DNA of 38,335 nucleotides from Burkholderiaceae bacterium. GTDB lineage: Bacteria > Pseudomonadota > Gammaproteobacteria > Burkholderiales > Burkholderiaceae_E. Location: NCBI GenBank assembly GCA_024637395.1, contig JAGXFG010000131.1, positions 1 through 38,335 of the forward strand. Reading direction: 5' to 3'. The position numbers were made by a program, and so were the translations under genes. Below are positions 24,251-33,055 of the stretch, one piece after another. Position 1 is the stretch's first letter, and every line of letters starts with the position of its first letter. The notes below the pieces were generated by a model that saw nothing but the letters and a program-made list of their open reading frames with translations, did not search any database and was not told the origin of the DNA.

Positions 24251-26540
24251 GGGGAGCGACAGTTGGTTGGAAATAAATTTGATGCGTGATGTTCGCCATG
24301 TCTTCGAACGACACTGCAATTCTGTCAATATTAAATTCTTTCGCAGTTCTCTCGTATAGATGGTATGGCTCAAGTTCACGTGTAGTCAGAAGAATGGCGC
24401 GACGATGATATTCGTCGTTGAGCATCGCGGCGTACTTGATTTCCTCTTGAGTAAATTGAGTCAGTTTGGACAGGATAACGAAAACATCAAACCGGCCAGA
24501 AGGGAAGGCTGTGGTAACTGATTTCAGTTTCGTGATGTCATCTTCTGTAATGGGCTTTCGCGTTTTGCATTCGCCGATAGCGATCTGAATGCGGCCATCG
24601 CGAGGCCTCTGGACTATCGCAACGAAATCGGTCTCGCACTTCTGAATCTCAGTTGCACCGGGATTCAGCTCCATTGCAGTCGTATAAAGCATCTCGCGCG
24701 AATTACATAGCGTATCGAGTTGCTGCAACGTCAGCACAACCGGAATGGCGCCTTCCTGATTGTCATTGCGGCCAAAAAGGCCTGAACGGCGGAATCTCCA
24801 ATCGCCACGATGGCCCAAGTACGGCGTGATATTGAATCTATGCCCGCAGTATTCACAAGTCGTTTCAGTCGAGATGTCATCGAGCGAAGTCCAGAACTGC
24901 AATCTACAGCTAGGGCAGTCAAATTCTAAACCTGCCCGGAAAACATTTTTTTTCATCAAATACGACAGCACAGCATCTGGCGTGAGTTTGCTGCGTAATG
25001 GTCTCTCTTCGATGAACATATCCTCGTACTGCGTGAACCCAACGCTCCCGTTTGGGTCAGCTGCCCGGATAGTCTGCACAGCGCCGCTATGGGTAAAGGG
25101 CTTATCAGGACCAAATTTTTCAATGAGATCCCTGACACCACCGATCTTGAAAGGACGACATTTTTGGAGCCCACCCATTTGTTGAATCAGACGAGCCGCG
25201 ATCAAACCGGGTTTGCTCGGTGTTGCAACTATTCCCGCAACGCCGAAGATCGTTTCGACTAGCTGGCTGACGTCAATTGCGTTAAGAGAAAAATCAGATC
25301 TGGATACTTGCGCGATGATCCCGAGTCCGTCTGGTTCAACCCTCGCCTTGTCCCACTCAAAATAAAATTTTCGACCGTAGAACTCATTCAGCTCGGGGAT
25401 GTATGGTGTAACAAGGGTGGCGCGCTCGTTGCCAAATAACCCAATTCCAGGATCAACGGAGATGACCAATTGCTGATCATGGTTCCATGTATCCTCAAAA
25501 AATGGTTTGGGTGGTAACTGAAATGACACACGCGGCTGGCCGGTACCGACTCCAACTGTGGCGAGGGACGATCCCTCGGAAAAATACATGTAGGGAGCCT
25601 TTACGTTTAGACCATTCCAAACGCCCGCGTCGACCGTGCAGATTCTCAGCCCTTCACCAAACGCGCTCAGATCACGCTGTTCGTCTCGATCCTTCGACCA
25701 AATCGCAATCGTATTGTCAGATTCGAAACGCTCCTTTGGACGCGCTCGCAGAACCTCCAACCATTCCACCCTAATGCCGTCAAATCGATCTGCATGCAAT
25801 GGATCGAAAAAGATGACATGGGTGTCTGTCGCGCGCAGATTCCAGTAATTGACCAAATCCTCGAAATCCCCGGAGCTTCCGAAGTAGAAGCCCGGATGCC
25901 CCCAGTGGTTTGTTACAGAATAGTGCCGCTGAATACCGGATCGCCCCAGTCCAGACAAGCTCCATCGGTCTTTCGAGCCAACCGGCCAAGGGTCTGTCGG
26001 GCCGATTGCAATCCGTTCAGCAGCAAGATATTTCTCAAGCAGTGCCAAATAATCCGTACCCGTTACATCCTTTGATGGGACCGCACCAAAAGTGGAGAGC
26101 CAGATATCAGACAATGGGTCTTCCTGAGCCCAATCGTACATCACGACCTTGATTTCTGGATTGGGGTTGTTCTTGAAGTGTTCGTCGTAAAACCGACGTA
26201 TGGGATGGTAAATATCAAGGATGGTGGCGCTCTGCGTGCCGTTCCCATGCGGAACAAACAACTGATCGTGGAACAGCGGGTTTGGGAGGTGGGGGAACGC
26301 CTCGATGAAGGATTTCACTGCCGCATCGTTGGATGCTGGCCACAAAAAATCGACACGGAATAGCTCGACCAAGGCACGCGCATAGTCCACGTCGTCAACC
26401 GGAATGATCGGGTTGTAGATTCCACCCCACATCGTGGAACTGAGTCTCCACGATTCACGCAGCGCGGCAAGATCGTTCTTCCGAACACACCAGCCGATGC
26501 GAATAGGGCGATACCGAACGGTGACGCTAATAGTTTCCAT
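24243..26540 (-). CDS. Zinc-ribbon plus PD-(D/E)XK-like nuclease protein, defence operon
   Basis: A 765-aa protein whose N-terminal 540 residues I do not recognise. A four-Cys zinc ribbon follows (C542-PSC545 and C562-EYC565). The C-terminal domain has a restriction-endonuclease-like signature: Asp638 in CETDFVAIV, a strand, then Glu657-Cys-Lys659 in IAIGECKT, and a helix with DDITKL. It is the last gene of the operon, 18 nt after the helicase. Two GAGG ribosome-site-like words precede the ATG. The most likely role is DNA cleavage downstream of the helicase/methylase modules (inference). It has more A+T than the trb genes, suggesting a separate origin. A DNA-repair role is less likely given its neighbours. 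Confidence 0.8.
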   Translation of the reverse strand: METISVTVRYRPIRIGWCVRKNDLAALRESWRLSSTMWGGIYNPIIPVDDVDYARALVELFRVDFLWPASNDAAVKSFIEAFPHLPNPLFHDQLFVPHGNGTQSATILDIYHPIRRFYDEHFKNNPNPEIKVVMYDWAQEDPLSDIWLSTFGAVPSKDVTGTDYLALLEKYLAAERIAIGPTDPWPVGSKDRWSLSGLGRSGIQRHYSVTNHWGHPGFYFGSSGDFEDLVNYWNLRATDTHVIFFDPLHADRFDGIRVEWLEVLRARPKERFESDNTIAIWSKDRDEQRDLSAFGEGLRICTVDAGVWNGLNVKAPYMYFSEGSSLATVGVGTGQPRVSFQLPPKPFFEDTWNHDQQLVISVDPGIGLFGNERATLVTPYIPELNEFYGRKFYFEWDKARVEPDGLGIIAQVSRSDFSLNAIDVSQLVETIFGVAGIVATPSKPGLIAARLIQQMGGLQKCRPFKIGGVRDLIEKFGPDKPFTHSGAVQTIRAADPNGSVGFTQYEDMFIEERPLRSKLTPDAVLSYLMKKNVFRAGLEFDCPSCRLQFWTSLDDISTETTCEYCGHRFNITPYLGHRGDWRFRRSGLFGRNDNQEGAIPVVLTLQQLDTLCNSREMLYTTAMELNPGATEIQKCETDFVAIVQRPRDGRIQIAIGECKTRKPITEDDITKLKSVTTAFPSGRFDVFVILSKLTQFTQEEIKYAAMLNDEYHRRAILLTTRELEPYHLYERTAKEFNIDRIAVSFEDMANITHQIYFQPTVAPLT

Positions 26541-26558
26541 TTCCTCGCTCAGTTATCC

Positions 26559-29342
26559 TCAAATTACAGCAAACACTGGGCATATTTCAACGTACCCAAT
26601 CAACTCGGCAGAGTAGCTGCCGTCCCCATTCGCAGCCCCTTTGTGCTTGAGCTCCCGTTGCAACGTCGGCTCTACGGTGCGCGAGAATAGTTCTAGCCGT
26701 TGCTCGGGCGAAAACTTCGGCATCGTGGTTGGCGCTTGCAGGTAGCGTTCGCATTGGCGCTCCACTGCGGGCACCCGCGTGCCATCCTGTTTGACCGCTA
26801 TTGGCTGCACCACCACGCGGCGCTCGCCGTTCCCGGCAGACGCCTCCACCATCCAGAACGACAGCAGAACCGGTTCCTCGACATCACCGGCAACGGCGAT
26901 CCCGAGTTCCTCTGGCGGCACGCTGCGCCACCGGCCAAGTTCTTCCTGTATCAGGGGATGATCCAATCCCATCAAATCCACGTCATCGCTGCTCGTGGCC
27001 GTGTCACGGTTCAACGTGAACCGTGCCCTGCGAGCGCCATCGACTGTCACGAGATCGTAGGTCTCGTCGTCCAATTTGACTAGACGCTGCTGTCGATCTA
27101 CCACCGCAGCCGACATGAATTGCACCAACCGATCCAGGCTCGATGAAATATCGGAGAAGGGATTGTAGTCGTCGAGACTGAAGCCTTGGAGGTCTTGAAA
27201 TAAGTCGAACACCACCTGCCGTGCTTCGCGCGAATTCGATAGCGCCGCCTCAAGCTCCACTTGCGTGCGCTTGAGCTCGGGGTCGGATAGTGCCGCTTGG
27301 TACAGACGGTCGTAGTTGAGACGCTCGGACAACTGCCCAAGAATTTGTGCGCGCAGGTCTTCAGCGACGTTGCCCTGGTCGTCGACCTTGCCGACGGTGC
27401 GCGCAATCTCGGTGAGCTTTTCGTCCAGCAGTAGAAAAATGCGCCCCTCGATGGTGTCCGACAGCACGAGGTTGTATACCTGCGCCGTGTGGTTCTGGCC
27501 GTAGCGATGGATACGCCCGATACGCTGTTCAATATCCATCGGGTTCCAGGGCAGATCAAAGTTAAACAGAACACGGGCGAACTGAAGGTTGATACCTTCG
27601 CGACCGGCTGCGGTGCAGACCAGCACGCGCGGCCCGTCCTTCTGTCTGAATCGGCGCTCTGCCGCCAACTTCGCGCCGTGGTCACCACCGCGCAATACCG
27701 CCACACCCTGCCCAGGAAACGTCTGTTCGATTTCACGGGCGATCAAATCCACCGTGCCGAGGTAGGTGGCGAATACCACAATCTTCTCGTTTGGGTTTTG
27801 CCTCCACAAAATTCCAAGGCCATCGAGCAGCTTTTGCGCCTTGGTTTCGCGTTGCTGCGGGAACACCGCCAACAATTCACCGATGCGCAAACGCTCTTCG
27901 GGCAAGTGCAGTTCAACGACTGCCGATGCGGCTTCCTCTGCGTGCGCTGCCGAATACTCGCTGCCATAGGGATCGGAGGCCATCTCCAGCGCTTCTTCGT
28001 CCAGCTTCTTAACCAGCCGGTACTTCAGGTCGGCAAGCACGCGATCCACCTCGCTGCGACCGATGCTGTCATGTGCCAGGTTAAACTCTTGGTGTATCAG
28101 CTCGCGCGCCTCATCTGTCAGCCGCTCACGGCCTTCGATGTCGAGGTCTTTGTCGCGCAGAAAAGCTTCGTGCAGCGTCAGCATCAGCAGTCGGCGCTTT
28201 AGCGTCCTGCGCACGGCCGCAAAACTTGACGCAGCAATCTTCTGAAAAATCGCCATCAAGAAGCCGAGAGCTCGTCCTTTGCCACCTTGCCTTTGCGCTA
28301 GATTAAATCCGTCTTCAAGATATTCGCGCAGCTTTTCGTAGAAACGCCGTTCCTCCTCGCCCATCACGAACGATTCGGTATGCACCCAACGACGCGCAAA
28401 CAGCGGCGAGCCGTCAGGCTGGCAGGCATCGGCTTTGGTGCGACGAAACATCACTGTGTTGAGGCGATGGCGGTGTTCCAGCATTTCCTCCGGGCTACCA
28501 AACAGCGTGGGGTTCAATAACTGTATCAGCATCCAAAACTGGAAATGATTGCCTTGGTGAGGAGTGGCCGAGAGCAGCATCAAGTCACGCGCATGATCTT
28601 TCAGCGCTTCGACCAGCTTGTAATTTTCCGTCTTCCTGACCTTGCCGCCGGTGCGATAGGCGGTCAAGTGATGCGCTTCGTCGAATACCACTAAATCCCA
28701 GCGCGGCGCAGCCAGCAGGCGTTTGATACGTGCCGGGCGCTTGAGGGTGTCGATGCTGGCAATCAGCCGGTCGTGCTTGGCGAAGGCATTCGTCTTGCGG
28801 TCGGTGATGTCGCCTTCGGAGCCGAACACCTCGAAATCGAGATTGAAAACTTCGTTCAGCTCGCGGTGCCAGTTGTTCACGAGGCCAGCAGGCACCACCA
28901 TCAGCGCCCGCTTCAATTCGCCTCGACTGGCAAGCTCGCGCAGGATCAGCGCGGTCTCGATAGTCTTGCCCAGCCCCACTTCATCGGCTATCAGGTAGCG
29001 GCGTGGCGATGCGGTAGCGATTCGGTGTGTCAGCACCACCTGGTGCGGTAGCAGATCAATCTTGGCAGAGGTCAGCGCCGAAGCGCTTTCCATCACCGGC
29101 AAAGCGTGAGCTTCGTAGGACAACCATGCCTTACGTGCCCGTTCAGCACTGCCATGGACGGCACGCAAGATGCGTTCGGTGCGGGATAGCTCGCGACGTA
29201 TTGAAGCAAATGGAACACGGCGCTCACCCACGCCAAAGAACGCTCGCAGATACCCTTCGTGCGGCACATCGAGAACGACGCCTTGGCCGAACTCGTTATG
29301 GGTAATCCGCTCGCCGGGCTGGAATTGAATCTCCGTATCCAC
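26559..29342 (-). CDS. SNF2-family DNA helicase/translocase, defence operon
   Basis: A 927-aa RapA/HepA-like SF2 ATPase. A small N-terminal beta domain (about residues 8-48) precedes the first RecA lobe, with motif I DEVGLGKT (120-127), DEAH (221-224) and SAT (258-260). A helical insertion follows, then the second lobe with motif V (VCTAAGREGINLQ) and motif VI (QRIGRIHRYGQ, near 605). A C-terminal region of about 280 residues has no clear domain. SNF2 proteins move along double-stranded DNA without strand separation. The start is GTG at 29342, with GAGG overlapping the stop of the preceding gene. In this operon it would scan or process invading DNA (inference). Confidence 0.92.
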   Translation of the reverse strand: MDTEIQFQPGERITHNEFGQGVVLDVPHEGYLRAFFGVGERRVPFASIRRELSRTERILRAVHGSAERARKAWLSYEAHALPVMESASALTSAKIDLLPHQVVLTHRIATASPRRYLIADEVGLGKTIETALILRELASRGELKRALMVVPAGLVNNWHRELNEVFNLDFEVFGSEGDITDRKTNAFAKHDRLIASIDTLKRPARIKRLLAAPRWDLVVFDEAHHLTAYRTGGKVRKTENYKLVEALKDHARDLMLLSATPHQGNHFQFWMLIQLLNPTLFGSPEEMLEHRHRLNTVMFRRTKADACQPDGSPLFARRWVHTESFVMGEEERRFYEKLREYLEDGFNLAQRQGGKGRALGFLMAIFQKIAASSFAAVRRTLKRRLLMLTLHEAFLRDKDLDIEGRERLTDEARELIHQEFNLAHDSIGRSEVDRVLADLKYRLVKKLDEEALEMASDPYGSEYSAAHAEEAASAVVELHLPEERLRIGELLAVFPQQRETKAQKLLDGLGILWRQNPNEKIVVFATYLGTVDLIAREIEQTFPGQGVAVLRGGDHGAKLAAERRFRQKDGPRVLVCTAAGREGINLQFARVLFNFDLPWNPMDIEQRIGRIHRYGQNHTAQVYNLVLSDTIEGRIFLLLDEKLTEIARTVGKVDDQGNVAEDLRAQILGQLSERLNYDRLYQAALSDPELKRTQVELEAALSNSREARQVVFDLFQDLQGFSLDDYNPFSDISSSLDRLVQFMSAAVVDRQQRLVKLDDETYDLVTVDGARRARFTLNRDTATSSDDVDLMGLDHPLIQEELGRWRSVPPEELGIAVAGDVEEPVLLSFWMVEASAGNGERRVVVQPIAVKQDGTRVPAVERQCERYLQAPTTMPKFSPEQRLELFSRTVEPTLQRELKHKGAANGDGSYSAELIGYVEICPVFAVI

Positions 29343-29351
29343 GAACCAGCC

Positions 29352-29852
29352 TCAGGTAATGCGCAGGTGAAATAGCCCAGCAGGCTTGGCACCCTCGTGC
29401 AGTAATATTTCCTGGGGATACTCGCGCGCTTCTCCCCATAGCAAGCGACCGAAATCCAATTGCTGACCCGAATGAGGAGCAGCGCAGCGCCAACCCACGG
29501 CGTCTGTTGCTGAATTGACCGTTATTCGCCCCGCGCCGGAAGGAAGCCAAAAGATCAGGGATGCCTCGCCACCATAGAAATCTTGAAAAGACAGAATCGC
29601 GGCTTTGACTTCTGCGCCCAGCCAGTTTTCAGCGTCAGATGGAGCGAGCAAATCCAGGCAGCCATCCAGTCCAGCCACAACCAAGGTAGCCCCATTATTG
29701 CTGGGCAGGTCTTCCGGCCAGTGCCCTACGGCCAGCAGAAATTGTCGCAGGCTCCACACTTCTGACGCTGCGCATACCTGTGCCAGCGCCTCGGCATCCC
29801 ATATCCAACTGGTGCCATGCCGTTGCCAGACAGAATCCCGTAACTGCCTCAT
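29352..29852 (-). CDS. Unrecognised 166-aa protein of the defence operon
   Basis: I do not recognise this protein. It has many Trp and aromatic residues (SVWQRHGTSWIWDAEALAQV), a hydrophobic core (GATLVVAGLDGCLDLL), and beta-rich segments (SLIFWLPSGAGRITV, LHEGAKPAGLFHLRIT). There is no signal peptide, membrane helix, metal cluster or nuclease signature. The ATG overlaps the methylase stop by 4 nt and has a GAGGAG ribosome site. The stop lies 9 nt before the helicase start. Placement between methylase and helicase suggests an adaptor or specificity factor for one of them; this is inference. It does not fit the DUF3780 proteins found in some similar clusters. Confidence 0.8.
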   Translation of the reverse strand: MRQLRDSVWQRHGTSWIWDAEALAQVCAASEVWSLRQFLLAVGHWPEDLPSNNGATLVVAGLDGCLDLLAPSDAENWLGAEVKAAILSFQDFYGGEASLIFWLPSGAGRITVNSATDAVGWRCAAPHSGQQLDFGRLLWGEAREYPQEILLHEGAKPAGLFHLRIT

Positions 29853-32800
29853 AGCTCGTACTCCTCAAACAGCGAAGATTGCTTGGGCTTCGCTGTCTGC
29901 GTCGCTGCCCAAGCGTTGTAGATGGATACTGCCCGCGAAGCGGCATTGCGCGTGAGCTGGTCTGCGCCACGTTTTTGCAGCCATTCCAGCAGCGGCTTCA
30001 AAGCCACATGCGGCTTGAAGTTGTCGTTCTTCAACGTGTCGGCGGCGTTGATGCCGCTGCCGTCGAAGCAGGCGCCGATGAACACCAATGCCTGATCCAG
30101 ATCGGCGGTGAGCCTGCGCTTTTGCCGCCCGTGCCAGTCGCGTGCGAAGGTTAGCGGATCGACCAGCGTGAAGACCTTGTTCTTCTCAGTACACCAGCCA
30201 CGCTGCTCGAACTCATCCGGCGCACTGCCCGAGCCTTTCATGAACTTCTGCATCTGGTCGCGCGCAATCTCAGTCTTGCCATCGAAGATGCGCAGGAATT
30301 GGCGCGTGATCGGTTCGGCATTCACCGGCGGCGGTTCTTGCCCACCCTTACCATCCTCGTCTATGAGCTGGTTGATACCGACCAGTGCATCCTTGACGGT
30401 GATCGCACGGCCTTCGTCAACATAGACTTTGCCGTAGTGGCGGGAGAAGTATTCCAGCGCCTTGCCGCGCCTGATCACTTGAATGTCCGCAGCAGGCAAC
30501 CCTTCCTTGGCGTGGTTCTCCAGCATCGCCTGCAATTGACGCACATCGGCCATTACCTCCCGGCGCATCCGGCCCCAACTCACCGGCTTAGGCTCTTCGA
30601 TGCGCTTGCGGCACACGTGGATGATGTCGTACTCAATCGTTTGAGCACCAAACTCTGCATTCTCACCTTTTGTCTCGTCGGAGCGTATCGGGTATGTTGC
30701 TTCGAGGTAATAGCCCGCATCAAAAAGCGACTCCAACACTGCCACCCATGGTTCATCTTCGCTGTGGTGAAAGGTAAAAGCGAGAATGCCGCTTGGCTTG
30801 AGCATCCGGTACGCTTCCCGCCAGCATTGTGTTAGTAGGCGCTGATAAAAGGCATCAGGGGCCTCGGGTTCTCGGAATTTATTTGCAACTGCCTCCAAAG
30901 TCTTCGGCGTGTACTCGCCCTCAAAGATGGCTGGATAGTGCTGCTTTAGTACAAGACGGAGCCAAACATAAAAAAAGTCTGCAAGCTCAGAGTACTGAAC
31001 CAAATCACCGAACGGCGGATCGGTGATTACGAGATCTATCGTCGCATCTGCGTACTGTGAAAGATCCGTCGATGAACCTTGAGTCAGCTGGCCAGGGCGC
31101 ACTGGATCGCCGGGGAAGACTTTTTCGCTCTTACCTGAGATTAAGCTCGCAGTTTGACTGTGAGATTTTTCTAGCGACGTTGCAGGGACAAGCTCCCATG
31201 GATTCTTTACCCAATCGCCACCTTCTAAAATAGGCTTCGTTGCCGAAGACCAGTTTCCATACCCAATAGGAGAAAAGACCCCGACCTCTACAACCGTCAT
31301 CTTTGGACGGTAGTCACTATTCGACAAAGCAGGGGCATAGTGATCCTTCGTGATATGCCAGAAAGAAAACATGCACTGCGCTCTAAGGTACTGTTGAAAT
31401 GCCCCTAGAACGTACTCTCGTGCCCCCCATGAGTAATCCCTAACGGTGATGATTGCCCTCAGGAGCCTAGCGTGAACAAGCAATTGTCGAGCATTGAACA
31501 TGTCAGGCCAATGTCGATAGCCGTGTCCGCTGGTTATCACATCCTTGACCGTTGCCCTGAGACTTTCGGGGATTTCTGAATGAGGCCAAAAATCCTTCAG
31601 CTCTGTATCTTTCAGTTGCTCCCATTCTAAAGCTGCGGCACTGAACTGCTTCGCAAAGCTGTTGGAGAACGGTGCGTAAAACTTTCCGCCATAAGTGGCC
31701 GTTGCTTGATTTGACGGGGAGTATCCTTGCACGGCATATGCAGCGAATTGCGCTGTTTTCCCAGTCGGACGAATCGCTGCAACCAAGGCTTGCGCCGTAC
31801 CGCAAGTTCCACAGGTGAATACTCCGGGCTTTGCAGTTCCCCCGCTTTTTCCTGTCTGGAATACCAATTTCGTTTCTGGGCAAATAACTTCTTCAGGTAG
31901 CTCCCCCCGTACCTCAAGGAGTCGAATCGTCCGTGCTCTTTCTCGGTTCCAACGAGCAGTGGAAACAGCATCGTCCTGTGCTGCGCCACCATATGGTTCA
32001 CCATTGGCATTGACCTTTGAGGCACCAGCGAGCCAATCAGGATGTACGAGCAGTGATAAATCGACTTTTTTATTCTTGGGTTTACCTAATTGGACCATCG
32101 AAGCATGACCACAATGCGGACATACAACTCCACGTTTGATATCTAGTACTGAAAAGGGCTCTTCACTCGATGCAATATGCATCGGCACATCCGGCGCAAT
32201 GCGAGCATCTGTTTGTTCGACATCAAATTTGCCTTCACACTGGCCGCAGCAGTGCTCCCAGCTCTTGACCGTAAGGGTCTTGATCGCAACCAAAGGGCTG
32301 GTCATTAGGGGAGTACGATGTCCGCAACCCGTGACCTGGCACGGCCCATGTTTCGCCAAAAAAGTGTGAAGAATCTCCGGGCCTTCGTAGTTGTATTCGC
32401 GGCGTTGTTCGTGCGTCAGCTTGAGCGGGTCGAAATCCGCCCCCATCACGCGCTTGCTCGGGACATGCGTCCATTTTCCCTTCTCGCCATTCGGCCCGTC
32501 ACAGTAGTAGAACGGCATGATCTGCGGCTTGACCTCGGCCTCGATGTCGGCGAGCAGGCGCTTCACCTCGTCGAGATCGACATTCGCCATTTCTTGCTTG
32601 ACGACAAACCACGCCACCGGATTCAGGTCGTTGCCGACCATCTGCATCCCGAGGCGCGAGCCTTCCACTAACGTGGTGCCGCCACCCATGAATATGTCCG
32701 CCACCTTGAGGTGTTTGAACGCGCCTTTCTTCTGGTGGTTGGCGTAGTAGTTGTCCCACACCAGCTTGGCCGCGTGCGATTTGTCTTCGGGCGCTTTGGT

Positions 32801-33055
32801 AGCCGCTGCGATCAGCATCGAGCGGAACACGCTGGAGCGCCGCCGCGCCCACCACTTCGACATCTGGTAGATCGGCTTGCCCGCGTTGCCTTCGATGATT
32901 GCCACCTGATTGACGGGCAGGATCGGGAAATCGACCTCCAGACAAGTCTTGGGGCGATTCGGGTCGTTGAAATCAACCGTCTCCATTGCAACGGCCTTGC
33001 CTGCGCCTACGGCTTTTGCGACTTCAATCGCCAATTGTTCTTTTTTGGTTGCCAT
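29849..33055 (-). CDS. DUF1156-type zinc-ribbon DNA methyltransferase
   Basis: A 1068-aa DNA methylase, presumably N6-adenine. The N-terminal DUF1156-like signature is NQVAIIEGNAGKPIYQMSKWWARRR. The cofactor-binding motif DIFMGGGTT lies at residues 120-128, and the catalytic DPPF at residues 679-682 in TDPPFGDLVQYSELADFF. Several CxxC pairs form zinc ribbons in the long insert between these motifs (HCCGQCEG, CPHCGH, CGTCG). Such proteins mark host DNA in Pgl/BREX-like and Hma-like defence clusters. The ATG overlaps the protease stop (TAATG), with AGGAA upstream. GC content falls visibly in about 30660-32340, so the central target-recognition part may have been exchanged. Confidence 0.9.
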   Translation of the reverse strand: MATKKEQLAIEVAKAVGAGKAVAMETVDFNDPNRPKTCLEVDFPILPVNQVAIIEGNAGKPIYQMSKWWARRRSSVFRSMLIAAATKAPEDKSHAAKLVWDNYYANHQKKGAFKHLKVADIFMGGGTTLVEGSRLGMQMVGNDLNPVAWFVVKQEMANVDLDEVKRLLADIEAEVKPQIMPFYYCDGPNGEKGKWTHVPSKRVMGADFDPLKLTHEQRREYNYEGPEILHTFLAKHGPCQVTGCGHRTPLMTSPLVAIKTLTVKSWEHCCGQCEGKFDVEQTDARIAPDVPMHIASSEEPFSVLDIKRGVVCPHCGHASMVQLGKPKNKKVDLSLLVHPDWLAGASKVNANGEPYGGAAQDDAVSTARWNRERARTIRLLEVRGELPEEVICPETKLVFQTGKSGGTAKPGVFTCGTCGTAQALVAAIRPTGKTAQFAAYAVQGYSPSNQATATYGGKFYAPFSNSFAKQFSAAALEWEQLKDTELKDFWPHSEIPESLRATVKDVITSGHGYRHWPDMFNARQLLVHARLLRAIITVRDYSWGAREYVLGAFQQYLRAQCMFSFWHITKDHYAPALSNSDYRPKMTVVEVGVFSPIGYGNWSSATKPILEGGDWVKNPWELVPATSLEKSHSQTASLISGKSEKVFPGDPVRPGQLTQGSSTDLSQYADATIDLVITDPPFGDLVQYSELADFFYVWLRLVLKQHYPAIFEGEYTPKTLEAVANKFREPEAPDAFYQRLLTQCWREAYRMLKPSGILAFTFHHSEDEPWVAVLESLFDAGYYLEATYPIRSDETKGENAEFGAQTIEYDIIHVCRKRIEEPKPVSWGRMRREVMADVRQLQAMLENHAKEGLPAADIQVIRRGKALEYFSRHYGKVYVDEGRAITVKDALVGINQLIDEDGKGGQEPPPVNAEPITRQFLRIFDGKTEIARDQMQKFMKGSGSAPDEFEQRGWCTEKNKVFTLVDPLTFARDWHGRQKRRLTADLDQALVFIGACFDGSGINAADTLKNDNFKPHVALKPLLEWLQKRGADQLTRNAASRAVSIYNAWAATQTAKPKQSSLFEEYEL

